Shown here: piece after piece, positions 33,904 to 42,127 of the stretch | Position numbering within the stretch: the stretch's first letter is position 1 | Layout of the letters: each line of letters opens with the position of its first letter | NCBI GenBank assembly: GCA_937902125.1 | Contig: CALDIB010000087.1 | Coordinates: 1 to 64,000, forward strand | Reading direction: 5' to 3' | Length of the DNA: 64,000 bases | Source of the DNA: an uncultured Treponema sp. | GTDB taxonomy: Bacteria; Spirochaetota; Spirochaetia; Treponematales; Treponemataceae | Notes under the pieces: model-generated | Databases searched by the model: none | What the model saw: only the letters and a program-made list of their open reading frames with translations | Told to the model about the DNA's origin: nothing | Program-made: the position numbers and the translations under genes

Positions 33904-34686
33904 TCACCAACCGCCAGAGGCGCCGCCACCGCCAAAACCGCCTCCGCCGCCGCTAAAGCCGCCTCCTGAACTTCCAAAGCCGGAAGAAGAGCCGGAACTG
34001 CCAAAGAAGAAATCGGCGGAGGAATGGCCCGAACCGCCCTTTCCCGCGTGACGGATGAACCAAGAGGCCCATGGAAGCCAGCTTAAAAAACTGAACTTTG
34101 TGGCCATGCTTCCCGTGAACATGATGAAATACAAGGTGAAGAAAATCAGCAAGGCGATTGAAGCCGGCCAGTCAAAATCGTCGTCGTCGTCAAAAGAAAG
34201 GCGGTTGCCTTCTGCGTCGGCGGCCACAACGCCCGCTATGGCTTTGACGCCGCGAATGATTCCGCCTGAATAATTGTTGTTTTGAAATTCCGGCGCGATG
34301 ACGTTTCGGATAATCATTCCGCATTTGGCGTCGGTCAAATCCGCCTCCGCGCCGTAGCCTGTTTCTATGCGGATTTTTTTCTCTTTGTAGGCCACCAAAA
34401 GCAAAACGCCCTTGTTGTCCTCCGATTCGCCAAGCCCCCATTCTCGGGCAACCCTAATGGCGTATTCCTCAAGGCTTTCACCTTCCAGCGACGGAATGGT
34501 AAGGACAGCGATTTGCGCGGTGGAATTTTGGTCAACTTGATAAAGGTATTCCTCAAGCTCTTCCCGCCGCTTTTGGCTCATTATTCCGGCGGTGTCCATG
34601 ACAGGCCCCGCAAGCTCCGGAACTTCAAGGGCAAAAAGGTTTGCGAAAAATAAAAAGGCTAATGCAAGGCTTGCAAATTTTTTCAT
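33904..34686 (-). CDS. TPM-domain membrane protein (YgcG-like), exported
   Basis: A 260-residue protein with signal peptide (MKKFASLALAFLFFANLFAL), TPM domain (VPELAGPVMDTAGIMSQKRR to about 155), one transmembrane helix (SIALLIFFTLYFIMFTGSM) and a C-terminal Gly/Ser tail (GGGGFGGGGASGGW). Such proteins occur with LemA throughout bacteria; TPM proteins have been linked to photosystem repair in plants and to phosphatase-like activity, but bacterial roles remain unclear. Overlaps the second TPM gene by four bases in the order lemA-tpm-tpm. Confidence 0.88.
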   Translation of the reverse strand: MKKFASLALAFLFFANLFALEVPELAGPVMDTAGIMSQKRREELEEYLYQVDQNSTAQIAVLTIPSLEGESLEEYAIRVAREWGLGESEDNKGVLLLVAYKEKKIRIETGYGAEADLTDAKCGMIIRNVIAPEFQNNNYSGGIIRGVKAIAGVVAADAEGNRLSFDDDDDFDWPASIALLIFFTLYFIMFTGSMATKFSFLSWLPWASWFIRHAGKGGSGHSSADFFFGSSGSSSGFGSSGGGFSGGGGGFGGGGASGGW

Positions 34687-35381
34687 CGTTCTAAAATTAC
34701 AACTCCATCGTCAAGCTCGTCGGGATTGTCATTTATGTCGGCGGGAAAATACTGGGCCAAAAGCTCGCCGCATTTTTGGACGGCCCCGCAAAAGGCGGCC
34801 TCAGAATTCTTTTTTCCGATTTCTTCCGCAAGTTCGCCCGCTATAAGGCTCCACAAGTCCGGCCCGATTTTTTTTGCGATTCCTTCGTCCGCCAAAATTC
34901 TAACCTGCCGCTCCAAGTAGGAAACAAAAATCAAAATGCCGGTCCGCTCTCTTGTTGAATGAACGCCAAGCTCAAAAAAGGCGCGCATGGCCCTGGCGCT
35001 GGCAGTTCTTTTCTTAAAGGCTTTTGGAATCACGATTCTGTCCAAGGGAAGAATCAAGTTGAACAAAACAAAGAGCAGCAAAATCAAAAGAAAAGCGAAG
35101 AATAGATAGGCGGCCGGCAAATACCATTCAGGCGCGGTCCAATTCAAGGACTCGTAAAAATCCCGAACCTCGTCGGCGAACGGCAAGGCCAACAAAGACA
35201 AGGCCAAGGACACAAGCGCGGCGGCGAACAATTCCCAAAAGGAATAGTCGGAGCTTTCCGCGGCCAGCGCCAAGACTATTTCGCCGGAAGTTTTTTCCTC
35301 CGCCGCTTTGACGCTTTGCTTGACCCGCTCCAAGGCCTCTTGGGAAAGATTGAGCTTTTTGACTAAAGCCCTGGCGTTCAC
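34683..35381 (-). CDS. TPM-domain membrane protein, cytoplasmic TPM type
   Basis: A 232-residue protein with an N-terminal cytoplasmic helix plus AAEEKTSGEIVLALAAES (start of the TPM fold), two membrane helices (LFAAALVSLALSLLALPFA and AYLFFAFLLILLLFVLFNL) inserted in it, then the second TPM half HSTRERTGILIFVSYLERQV. The start is GTG overlapping the lemA stop as TAGTG. It is the middle gene of the lemA operon. Confidence 0.85.
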   Translation of the reverse strand: MNARALVKKLNLSQEALERVKQSVKAAEEKTSGEIVLALAAESSDYSFWELFAAALVSLALSLLALPFADEVRDFYESLNWTAPEWYLPAAYLFFAFLLILLLFVLFNLILPLDRIVIPKAFKKRTASARAMRAFFELGVHSTRERTGILIFVSYLERQVRILADEGIAKKIGPDLWSLIAGELAEEIGKKNSEAAFCGAVQKCGELLAQYFPADINDNPDELDDGVVILER

Positions 35382-35983
35382 TAGAATTCGACCTTGGGAG
35401 CGCTTTGGGCTTCCTGGCTGGCGGCGAACTGGGGCCGTTTTTCAAAGCCGTGTTGGTTTGCGATTATGCTTTGGGGAAATTTCCTGATGAACGTGTTGTA
35501 GGCTTGAACCGCCTTGTTGTAGTCCTGGCGGGCGACGGCGATGCGGTTTTCAGTTCCTTCAAGCTGGTCTTGCAAAGCCAAAAAATTTTCGTTGGCCTTT
35601 AGTTCAGGATAATTTTCCGCCACGGCCAAAAGGCTGTGAACGCCGGCGGTCAAGGCGTTTTGGGCGCTCTGGACTTTTTCCATTTCAGCGGCGTTTTGAG
35701 GAACTCCGGCGCCGGCCATAGATTCGGCGGCGGCCCTGGCCTGAGTCACTTGAACAAAGGTTTCCTGCTCGTGGTGGGCGTAACCTTGAACGGTGGCCAC
35801 AAGGTTGGGTATCAAGTCAAGGCGCCTTTGATACTGGTTTTGAACCTGCGCCCACTGGGCCTCGACATTTTCATCGTATGTCACGATTGTGTTGTAGTTT
35901 CCCGCAAAAAAGCGGTAGCACGCAAAAGCCGCCACAAGAATCACGGCGACGACGATAAGCAAATTTTTAGTCTTTGAGTTCAT
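35381..35983 (-). CDS. lemA: LemA family protein
   Basis: The 200-residue protein has an N-terminal membrane anchor (NLLIVVAVILVAAFACYRFF) and the helical LemA domain with YNTIVTYDENVEAQWAQVQN, RRLDLIPNLVATVQGYA, and AYNTFIRKFPQSIIA, where typical members have NxxxxxFP. The function in bacteria is unknown, although co-occurrence with TPM proteins is strong. The promoter ends seven bases before the ATG and no Shine-Dalgarno sequence is seen. Confidence 0.93.
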   Translation of the reverse strand: MNSKTKNLLIVVAVILVAAFACYRFFAGNYNTIVTYDENVEAQWAQVQNQYQRRLDLIPNLVATVQGYAHHEQETFVQVTQARAAAESMAGAGVPQNAAEMEKVQSAQNALTAGVHSLLAVAENYPELKANENFLALQDQLEGTENRIAVARQDYNKAVQAYNTFIRKFPQSIIANQHGFEKRPQFAASQEAQSAPKVEF

Positions 35984-35990
35984 GCCTTAT

Positions 35991-36019
35991 AAGATATTGC
36001 TTTTTGTTTTTGCTGTCAA
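35991..36019 (-). promoter_or_regulatory. Promoter of the lemA-tpm operon, likely leaderless
   Basis: TTGACA (36014-36019), 17 bases, TATCTT (35991-35996), then seven bases to the lemA ATG. The start site would coincide with the start codon. The stretch 35984-36113 holds only this promoter. Confidence 0.65.
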
Positions 36020-36113
36020 CGGCAGTTCGTGTTTTAAATTGGACAACCTTGAGGCTTTTTTCGAACTGCTTACCCGCGCGCGACGCTGCGGGCTTGTCGG
36101 CCACGGCGGCTCT

Positions 36114-37220
36114 TCAGACGTTGCGGCCCCAGCCTCTGGCGCAGTTGCGGCCGTGGCTCTTGGCGCTGTAAAGGGCGGCGTCGGAACTCTTTATCATTCC
36201 CTCAAAATCGTATTCTTGCGCGCTCCAGTCAAAGCTGGCGTAGCCAAGACTTATGGTGACAACTCCGCTTGGATTTTCTTCTATAGGAAACGATATTTGC
36301 AAGTCACGAACCGTCTGCAAAAGCCTTTCCGCGGCCTCGGCAAGCTCCAATTGATTTTTTGTCCAGCAGAGCGCGCAAAATTCCTCGCCGCCGTAGCGGA
36401 AAAATTTAAGGCCGTTCTTTTGGCCAAAGTCCTCAAAGCAACTTCCAATGGCGCTAAGGCAAATGTCTCCGGCGCGGTGGCCGTAATGGTCGTTGTATTG
36501 CTTAAAGTGGTCTATGTCCATCATGAACATTCCGTTGGGCCTGGCTTCCGGGCTGTCAATTCCCCGCCTTAAATATTCAAAAAGCTTTCGCCGGTTTGAA
36601 AGTTTGGTAAGCGCGTCGGTGTTCCGCTCCAAGGTCAAAACCCGCTCGGCCTCAAAGCCTTTCAAGCGGTTTTTCCTCACGCTTCTTCCGATGACAATTC
36701 CAGCAAAAGTGTAGACAAAAAGGTTTATCACGTCGGCCCTAAAAAAGGTCGCGTCCTTCAGCTTGTAGGAAAGAATGACGGAAAGCGCCACAGGAAGCGC
36801 CACAAAGAAATTGACCCGCCAGCTTTTGTCCAAAATTAGGACTGGAATGATGAAAATGGCGCAAACCGCCGAAACGTATTCCTGCGGGCGGTCGGCGGAA
36901 TAATTGGCGCTTATGGCGAATCCTAAATACAAAACAAAAGAAAGATATACAAAAAACAAGGAATATTTTTCTGAAAAGTTCTTGAAAATATAAAAAAAAA
37001 TAAAAAGCAGCGCCGAAAGAATGAAGAAAGTCAAATAGACTATTTTGTAAGCTTTTGTGTTTCCAAACTTGAACGACACAAAGGACATGACTCCCATAAG
37101 CGCGCACAAAATAAAAGTCACCGCGCGCATCACAGAAGCCAAAAAGCGGCTCACTGCCTCGCGGTTGTTTTTAAAAAGCTCTTTATCCCTATCATTCTGC
37201 AAAAATTCAAAAAAACGCAT
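36114..37220 (-). CDS. Membrane-bound diguanylate cyclase (GGDEF)
   Basis: A 368-residue enzyme that makes c-di-GMP. The first 190 residues have about six transmembrane helices (for instance VTFILCALMGVMSFVSFKFG and FFVALPVALSVILSYKL), a MASE-like sensor, and the rest is a GGDEF domain with DALTKLSNRRKLFEYL, MDIDHFKQYNDHYGHRAGD and the active-site loop RYGGEEF. No RxxD inhibitory site is evident before the GGEEF loop. AAAAGGATAGG lies upstream of the ATG. It is divergent from the EAL gene. Confidence 0.93.
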   Translation of the reverse strand: MRFFEFLQNDRDKELFKNNREAVSRFLASVMRAVTFILCALMGVMSFVSFKFGNTKAYKIVYLTFFILSALLFIFFYIFKNFSEKYSLFFVYLSFVLYLGFAISANYSADRPQEYVSAVCAIFIIPVLILDKSWRVNFFVALPVALSVILSYKLKDATFFRADVINLFVYTFAGIVIGRSVRKNRLKGFEAERVLTLERNTDALTKLSNRRKLFEYLRRGIDSPEARPNGMFMMDIDHFKQYNDHYGHRAGDICLSAIGSCFEDFGQKNGLKFFRYGGEEFCALCWTKNQLELAEAAERLLQTVRDLQISFPIEENPSGVVTISLGYASFDWSAQEYDFEGMIKSSDAALYSAKSHGRNCARGWGRNV

Positions 37221-37314
37221 GTTAAAAGCCTATCCTTTTATTTTACACTATAATGCGACTTTTGTGAATTATTTTTTTCATATTTTCTCCGCAAAATTTT
37301 TTTTTAAAAATCAA

Positions 37315-37342
37315 TTGATTTTATAAAAAAATGTTGTATAAT
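37315..37342 (+). promoter_or_regulatory. Promoter of the EAL gene
   Basis: TTGATT (37315-37320), 16 bases, TATAAT (37337-37342), and 15 bases to the ATG, with no Shine-Dalgarno sequence in between. The transcript leader would be very short. Confidence 0.6.
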
Positions 37343-37357
37343 TAAAAAAAACGCGTT

Positions 37358-39100
37358 ATGGAAGAGAGCAAGAACAACATTTTCAAGCCAAAGACTTTTT
37401 CCGCGTCAGTCAAAAACACAGGCTTGAACGACTTTATATTTTTTATCGATCTCAAAGATGACTCATGTTCGGTGAGCGAAGATTGCGCCAAATTCATTAA
37501 AATTCCGTCGGCGACTTTTTCAAACGCCTGTCAAACCCTCATCTCAATTGTTCATGAAGACGACAAAAAACTTTTTCAAGATTACTTTAGTCAAGGCGGC
37601 GAGGAAAACGCGGCCGATTTTGTGATCGAATGCAGAATGCTTTCTCCGAGCGGAAACTATATTCCTGTGGCCCTGAGAGGAAAGCGCATTCCCCTTCCAA
37701 ACGGGCAGGCGATTTTAACCGGCAGCATAGTCCTTAAATCAAGCCGGCGGGACGACATCACCGGGCTTCCAATTGAGGCTCAAATGATTTCCGACTACAA
37801 CGAGGCCAGAAGCCGGCAGGGCAGCGTTTCGGGCTTTATTTTGGCCGTGCGCATAGAGGGATTGGAGCACATCAACGCCAATTTTGGCCTTGAAGTGGGC
37901 GACAACATTTTTAGCATTGTGGCCAAAGCTTGTCTTGCCGCCCAAAGCGAGCAGACAAAAGCCTACAGAATTAGCGGAAACAAAATCGCCTTGCTGAACG
38001 TCGGCGGCGGAACCGCCACAGACGCGCAGAATCTCTACCAAAATTTAAAGCGCCGCATCAGCGACATAGAATTTGACTTGGACTATTCCGTGGTCTTCAC
38101 AATTTCCGCCGGAATCGTGGCTTTCATCAACGACTTGAGCGAACTTAAGGACTTGATAAAAAAGGCAGACTTTTCCCTTTCAATGGGAAAGAAAAGCGGC
38201 AAAAACAACTTGTATTTTTTCAACAATTCGGAGTATTCCAAGCACATCAACCGCCTGGACATGCACGAAAAGCTCAGGGAATCGGTCAAAGACAACTTTA
38301 AGGGCTTTGAGATTTACTACCAGCCGGTCATAGACGCGACTCAATTTGACGAAAAGAACGGCGAGCAAAAAGTCCATGTAATCGGAGCCGAAGCCCTTTT
38401 GCGCTGGGGTCCGCCCAACTCCGAAAAAATCAGCGCCGACCAGGTGATTCCAGTTTTGGAAGAAACCGGCTTGATGGCGCCTGTCGGCCGCTGGGTCTTG
38501 ATGAAAGCCTTTAACCAATGCCACATTTGGAACCAATATGACAAAAACTTCCACATGAGCGTAAACCTTTCATACGTTCAGATTGAACGAAGCGACATTC
38601 TTTTTGACGTGGAATGCGCGCTTGAAAAAACAAAGGTAAACCCGGAAAACATCACTCTTGAAATAACCGAAAGCGGCTACATCGACCACGACAAGCTTCA
38701 GCGCTTGTTTGACGAGCTGCACAAACTTAGAATCAACATCGACATTGACGACTTTGGAACAGGTTATTCAAACTTGCGCTACATACAAAACTTGCACGCC
38801 AACACCCTAAAACTGGATTATACTTTTGTCCACAAAGCCGTAATGGGAAAAGACGGCGACAGCGAGCGGCGGGTCATTGAGCACATTATAAACATGGCCC
38901 ACGACTTGGGAATGAAAGTCTGTCTTGAGGGCATAGAGTCGGAGTCCGACGTTGAGATTCTTTCAAAGCTCAAGCCGGACAAGTTTCAAGGATTTTTCTT
39001 TGGAAAGCCGGTTTCGTCGTACGCCTTTTTGGACAGAAACAAGCAGTACTTTAGGGACAACGCTCCGCAAAAGAGCGACGAACTGGAAGAAATCAGCTAA
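37358..39100 (+). CDS. c-di-GMP phosphodiesterase: PAS-like, degenerate GGDEF and EAL domains
   Basis: A 580-residue cytoplasmic protein. A PAS-like fold (about 20-125) is followed by a GGDEF-like domain whose active loop is RISGNKIALL, so it has no cyclase signature and may bind GTP as a regulator. The EAL domain (about 310-560) keeps VIGAEALLRW, NLSYVQIE, LEITESGYIDH, DIDDFGTGYSNLRYI, KLDYTFV, LEGIES and FQGFFFGKP, all the metal and substrate ligands, so it should be active. It is followed by an intrinsic terminator. Confidence 0.9.
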   Translation: MEESKNNIFKPKTFSASVKNTGLNDFIFFIDLKDDSCSVSEDCAKFIKIPSATFSNACQTLISIVHEDDKKLFQDYFSQGGEENAADFVIECRMLSPSGNYIPVALRGKRIPLPNGQAILTGSIVLKSSRRDDITGLPIEAQMISDYNEARSRQGSVSGFILAVRIEGLEHINANFGLEVGDNIFSIVAKACLAAQSEQTKAYRISGNKIALLNVGGGTATDAQNLYQNLKRRISDIEFDLDYSVVFTISAGIVAFINDLSELKDLIKKADFSLSMGKKSGKNNLYFFNNSEYSKHINRLDMHEKLRESVKDNFKGFEIYYQPVIDATQFDEKNGEQKVHVIGAEALLRWGPPNSEKISADQVIPVLEETGLMAPVGRWVLMKAFNQCHIWNQYDKNFHMSVNLSYVQIERSDILFDVECALEKTKVNPENITLEITESGYIDHDKLQRLFDELHKLRINIDIDDFGTGYSNLRYIQNLHANTLKLDYTFVHKAVMGKDGDSERRVIEHIINMAHDLGMKVCLEGIESESDVEILSKLKPDKFQGFFFGKPVSSYAFLDRNKQYFRDNAPQKSDELEEIS

Positions 39101-39132
39101 AAAAAAGCGGCCTTGTTGGCCGCTTTTTTTTT
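39101..39132 (+). terminator. Intrinsic terminator after the EAL gene
   Basis: AAAAAAGCGGCC, loop TTGTT, GGCCGC and a run of nine T. The A-tract before the stem pairs with the T-run, so it could work in both directions. Confidence 0.9.
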
Positions 39133-39143
39133 GCTCGGAATCA

Positions 39144-39220
39144 TTGCGGCGCGATAATCGTTTTCGCGCCGCAAAAGGACTGAGTCAAGGCTTTAAGCGC
39201 AAGCGCGCCTTGACCAGTCC
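39144..39220 (-). repeat. Two-hairpin 3' element, copy A
   Basis: Read in the sense of the symporter gene, whose stop codon it touches: stem GGACT-x-GTCAAGGC/GCCTTGAC-xx-AGTCC with inner GCGC pairs (39177-39220), then TTTT and stem TTGCGGCGCGA/TCGCGCCGCAA (39144-39174). Copies lie at 51141-51217 and, more diverged, at 58859-58922, with compensatory base changes between copies. Confidence 0.75.
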
Positions 39221-40437
39221 TACGCCCTGTGGCGCTCAATCGTTCGCGTGTTGTTTGCCACAATGTAACAGCCAAACATTACTGTTGCCGCGTCAAACAG
39301 CGCCGAGAAGGAACCGATAAGAACGGCGGCCGGCTTTAAAAGCAGATATCCAGTTTCCATGCCGCGGCCAAAAATCGAGCACAAAATCGTAAGGCTCACA
39401 AAAGTTCCTCCCACCGGCAAATTTCCCAAAACAAAAGAAAGCAAGAACGCAGTCAAAGAAATAGCCAGCAAGTCAAAAAATTCTATGTTAAGCGTGGAGT
39501 AAGAACGCCAAATCACCACAAAGCTGATGATTGAAACAAGCGCCGTTCCGCCTCTGGCAAAAATCGAAAACAAAGGAAACGCAAATCCATTGACTCTTTG
39601 GCGGATTCCAAGGGTTTCTTTTCCCAAACGAATTTCAACGGGGAGAGCCAAGTTTGTGTCGCCAGAAAGGAACGCCACTAAGAAGGGAGCGATTGAGGCG
39701 CGCAAAACCTTCAATGGCTTTCCGTTTCGGCAAACAGAAACGACTATAAGCGGATAAATGATTCCGATTAAAATCAAAAAGTCAACGGCAAGCATTATTA
39801 TCAAGGGAGTGAAAACCCCGCTTTTTAAAACGTCGCGGAATTGAATCGCCCAGCTGCACATTACAAAAACAATTCCTGCTGAAAAAAGCTCGGTAAAAAT
39901 CGTTGACACATTGTAAAACAATTCGCTCAGCGCGTCGGCGAGAGACAGAACAGGCTTAATGTTTGAATGCTGCATGCAGCAACCAGCTCCGATAATAAGC
40001 GCGAAGGCGAAAGCTGGAAAAAGAAACGAGCCTTGCGTCAAAGACTCAAAGGCCGAATAGGGAAAAATCATTTTGCAGAATTCTTTTAAGTCCAAGGACG
40101 AAAGTTCCGCCGCGCGTTCCGTTGTGATTGGAATTCTTGGAAGCCTGACTATGACGATTGACAAAAAGCCAAGCGCCGAAAGCAAAAGGGATGAAAGCGC
40201 GATGACTCCAAACGTCCAAAGAGAGGCTCTTAACAAAAGTCCGTCTTCCCGCATTCTGAAAACAGCCATGATTCCAGAAAAAAACAAAAGCGGCAAAAGG
40301 GAATAGCGGCCGATTCTAACTATAATTTCTGTAATAAAAGAAAGAGCGGCCGCGCCCTGCAAAGAGTCAAAGGGCAAAATCAATGCCGCGGCCAAACCAA
40401 GCGCGGCTCCAATAAGATATTTCAACCAAAGTTTCAT
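39220..40437 (-). CDS. Dicarboxylate/amino-acid:cation symporter (DAACS/SLC1 family)
   Basis: A 405-residue inner-membrane protein with about eight helices plus two re-entrant loops. Seen are YSLLPLLFFSGIMAVFRM, the substrate region LSGDTNLALPVEI, a serine/glycine-rich ARGGTALVSIISFVV, and LGNLPVGGTFVSLTIL, which match the family's HP1/HP2 and TM7-TM8 organisation. The likely substrates are glutamate, aspartate or C4-dicarboxylates with sodium or protons; the residues do not settle it. The -10 box TATAAT ends six bases before ATG (40444-40449), again leaderless. Confidence 0.85.
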   Translation of the reverse strand: MKLWLKYLIGAALGLAAALILPFDSLQGAAALSFITEIIVRIGRYSLLPLLFFSGIMAVFRMREDGLLLRASLWTFGVIALSSLLLSALGFLSIVIVRLPRIPITTERAAELSSLDLKEFCKMIFPYSAFESLTQGSFLFPAFAFALIIGAGCCMQHSNIKPVLSLADALSELFYNVSTIFTELFSAGIVFVMCSWAIQFRDVLKSGVFTPLIIMLAVDFLILIGIIYPLIVVSVCRNGKPLKVLRASIAPFLVAFLSGDTNLALPVEIRLGKETLGIRQRVNGFAFPLFSIFARGGTALVSIISFVVIWRSYSTLNIEFFDLLAISLTAFLLSFVLGNLPVGGTFVSLTILCSIFGRGMETGYLLLKPAAVLIGSFSALFDAATVMFGCYIVANNTRTIERHRA

Positions 40438-40443
40438 GCTTCA

Positions 40444-40472
40444 ATTATATCAAAAAAACATTTTTTATGCTA
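40444..40472 (-). promoter_or_regulatory. TAGCAT-N17-TATAAT promoter of the symporter
   Basis: TAGCAT (40467-40472), 17 bases, TATAAT (40444-40449), six bases, ATG. It is the left boundary of the repeat cluster at 40467-40667 and has the same -35-like box as the copies upstream of other genes. Confidence 0.55.
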
Positions 40473-40667
40473 TCGCCAGCAGCCCGCGAAAGCGGGCAGT
40501 AAATACTACCACTAGCGAAACGAGCGAAGCGAGTATCGCCAGCGCTCGCAAGAGCGCAGTTGGATAATCTACCACTAGCGAAACGAGCGAAGCGAGTATC
40601 GCCAGCCGCCCGCGAAAGCGGGCAGTAAATACTACCACTAGCAAAACAATGCAAAGCATTGTATAAT
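40467..40667 (+). repeat. Tandem cluster of promoter-bearing hairpin repeats
   Basis: Three tandem units of about 65-75 bases: TATCGCCAGC, hairpin (CCCGCGAAAGCGGG or GCTCGCAAGAGC), linker GCAGTWRATAMTACCACTAGC, RAAA and a second hairpin (CGAGCGAAGCGAG). The last unit ends TAGCAA (40639-40644), 17 bases with palindrome CAATGCAAAGCATTG, TATAAT (40662-40667), in the direction of the next gene. Relatives lie at 13923-14070, 18739-18800, 62466-62520 and in part 63315-63343. Confidence 0.8.
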
Positions 40668-40673
40668 GCAACC

Positions 40674-41432
40674 ATGAGCAAAACCATTTTGATTGCCGGA
40701 AAAAATTTGCCGGACGGCGCGGACTTTATAGAGGGCGCCGAAACAAAAATGCGAAACGTGGCTGCAACCGCCTCAAAAGGAGCGAAGCCGGCCTCATCGC
40801 CAAACACCAGCGCCTTTGAATGGACAAGAACGTCTCCGGTAAACGCGCGCTCGTTTGTTTTGGGCGCGGAAACCGAATTTGGAAAAATCGACGAGGCCGT
40901 TCTCTACTTTGACGAAAGTTGGTACGCGGCAAAATATAATTTGCTCACTCCCCAAGAATGTTCCGAAAGCGTTGACGAAATGATTTTGGGCTACCAGTAT
41001 TTGGCCCTTGAAATTCTTAGCCGCTATGAAAAAAAATACAGCATGAGTTCAGGCATTGAAGAAAAGACCCCGGCGCCAAAACTTGCCTTTTTGCTAAAGG
41101 CTTCCGCCAGCGAATTTGAAGCCAACAAAAACGGAGCGCTCAGAGCTTTGGTCCCAATGGCTTCAGGTCCCTTTGTGGCTTCGGCCGCGGCGGCCTTCCA
41201 ATCCTTTGCGGAAAACATCGCCGCAATTTACGGAAGCCGTGAATATGTAACGGTTTTGCTCGCCAAAGGAGACTTGAACAATGACGCCGCAAAACGCGAC
41301 CGTTCGCTTGGCGAATGGATTTGCTCTTACATGGATGAAGTTGACAATCAAAAGAACAAACTGACGTTAAAGCAAAGCCTTAATTGGATAAAGCCCGGCT
41401 CAAGAGGCCCTGGATTTTCTTTGTTTCGCTAG
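40674..41432 (+). CDS. Unknown protein, possibly a degenerate short-chain dehydrogenase-like fold
   Basis: The 252-residue protein starts MSKTILIAGKNLPDGADFIE. The alternation of strands and helices (IDEAVLYFDESWYAAKYNLL, KLAFLLKASASEFEANKNGA, ALVPMASGPFVASAAAAFQS) recalls a Rossmann-type dehydrogenase, but no GxxxGxG nucleotide motif or YxxxK is present, so it would be non-catalytic. No signal or membrane segment. The start at 40674 lies six bases after TATAAT and has no ribosome site. It is followed by the MgtC gene after nine bases. I do not recognise the family. Confidence 0.6.
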   Translation: MSKTILIAGKNLPDGADFIEGAETKMRNVAATASKGAKPASSPNTSAFEWTRTSPVNARSFVLGAETEFGKIDEAVLYFDESWYAAKYNLLTPQECSESVDEMILGYQYLALEILSRYEKKYSMSSGIEEKTPAPKLAFLLKASASEFEANKNGALRALVPMASGPFVASAAAAFQSFAENIAAIYGSREYVTVLLAKGDLNNDAAKRDRSLGEWICSYMDEVDNQKNKLTLKQSLNWIKPGSRGPGFSLFR

Positions 41433-41441
41433 GAGAACGCC

Positions 41442-42119
41442 ATGAGTTTTTTTTCGGACAATTTTATTCTTGAATGCTGTTTTAAGATTTTTTTAAGCGC
41501 CCTTTTAGGAATAGTCTTAGGCATTGAGCGCAGAAACCATTTTAATGCCATTGGAATCCGCACGCTGCTTTTAATAACAAGTTCATGCGCCCTTTTGGGC
41601 ATTCTTTCGTATTACGGCGCCAAGCATCCCTCCGCCGCTTCCGGGGATCCAACGAGAATCGCCGCGGGCGTTGTTACAGGAATAGGATTCATAGGCGGCG
41701 GCGTAATCATGCGCCAAGGCTTTAACGTCAAGGGCATAACCACCGCGGCGATTATTTGGACAGCCATGACCCTTGGTCTTGGAATAGGATACGGACTTTA
41801 CATTCCCTCGATCACGCTGTTCTGCTTGGAGCTTGTCGCCCTTCCCGCATTTAAAATAATTGAAACAAAGTTTTTTCCGGCTTCAAAAACAAAAACAATC
41901 AATCTTGTTTACAGCGAAGACAACGCCGACTTTGAGGGCGTAAAAAAAGTCCTGGCCTCTTGCGGAATCATTTTGCGCGACATGAACTACTCAAAGGATT
42001 TTGACACAAAATCAATCAACTTTGAAATAATGGCAAACTTTCCGCAGTCCATAGATTTTGGCGCGCTGGAAACAGAACTTAAAAAGACAGGAAAGCTTCT
42101 AAAGCTTTCGCTTCAATAA
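41442..42119 (+). CDS. MgtC/SapB family membrane protein
   Basis: A 225-residue inner-membrane protein. The N-terminal 130 residues have four to five helices and the conserved LGIVLGIERRNHFNAIGIRT and RIAAGVVTGIGFIGGGVIMR motifs, and the C-terminal 75 residues form an ACT-like cytoplasmic domain. MgtC proteins are linked to growth at low magnesium and to control of ATP synthase in pathogens; the role here is open. AGGAG is placed six bases before the ATG. It follows the unknown gene and precedes recQ by eight bases. Confidence 0.88.
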   Translation: MSFFSDNFILECCFKIFLSALLGIVLGIERRNHFNAIGIRTLLLITSSCALLGILSYYGAKHPSAASGDPTRIAAGVVTGIGFIGGGVIMRQGFNVKGITTAAIIWTAMTLGLGIGYGLYIPSITLFCLELVALPAFKIIETKFFPASKTKTINLVYSEDNADFEGVKKVLASCGIILRDMNYSKDFDTKSINFEIMANFPQSIDFGALETELKKTGKLLKLSLQ

Positions 42120-42127
42120 AACATTTT

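Noticed and set aside
35982..36572. A 196-codon plus-strand frame
   Set aside because: It is largely antisense to the GGDEF gene with intact catalytic motifs, and its start overlaps the lemA promoter.
40480..40660. Possible CRISPR array from regularly repeated blocks
   Set aside because: The blocks are self-complementary hairpins with only two or three units and no unique spacers of equal length, and no cas genes are near.
40438..40673. Integron attC sites, suggested by repeated TAGC-type boxes and hairpins
   Set aside because: No integrase gene, no GTTRRRY core site and no gene-cassette organisation; the repeats lie at promoters and not at 3' ends.
40445..40807. A 120-codon minus-strand frame with repeated FARFASG-type peptide
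   Set aside because: It is the translation of the tandem hairpin repeats and overlaps the start of the real gene on the plus strand; no ribosome site.
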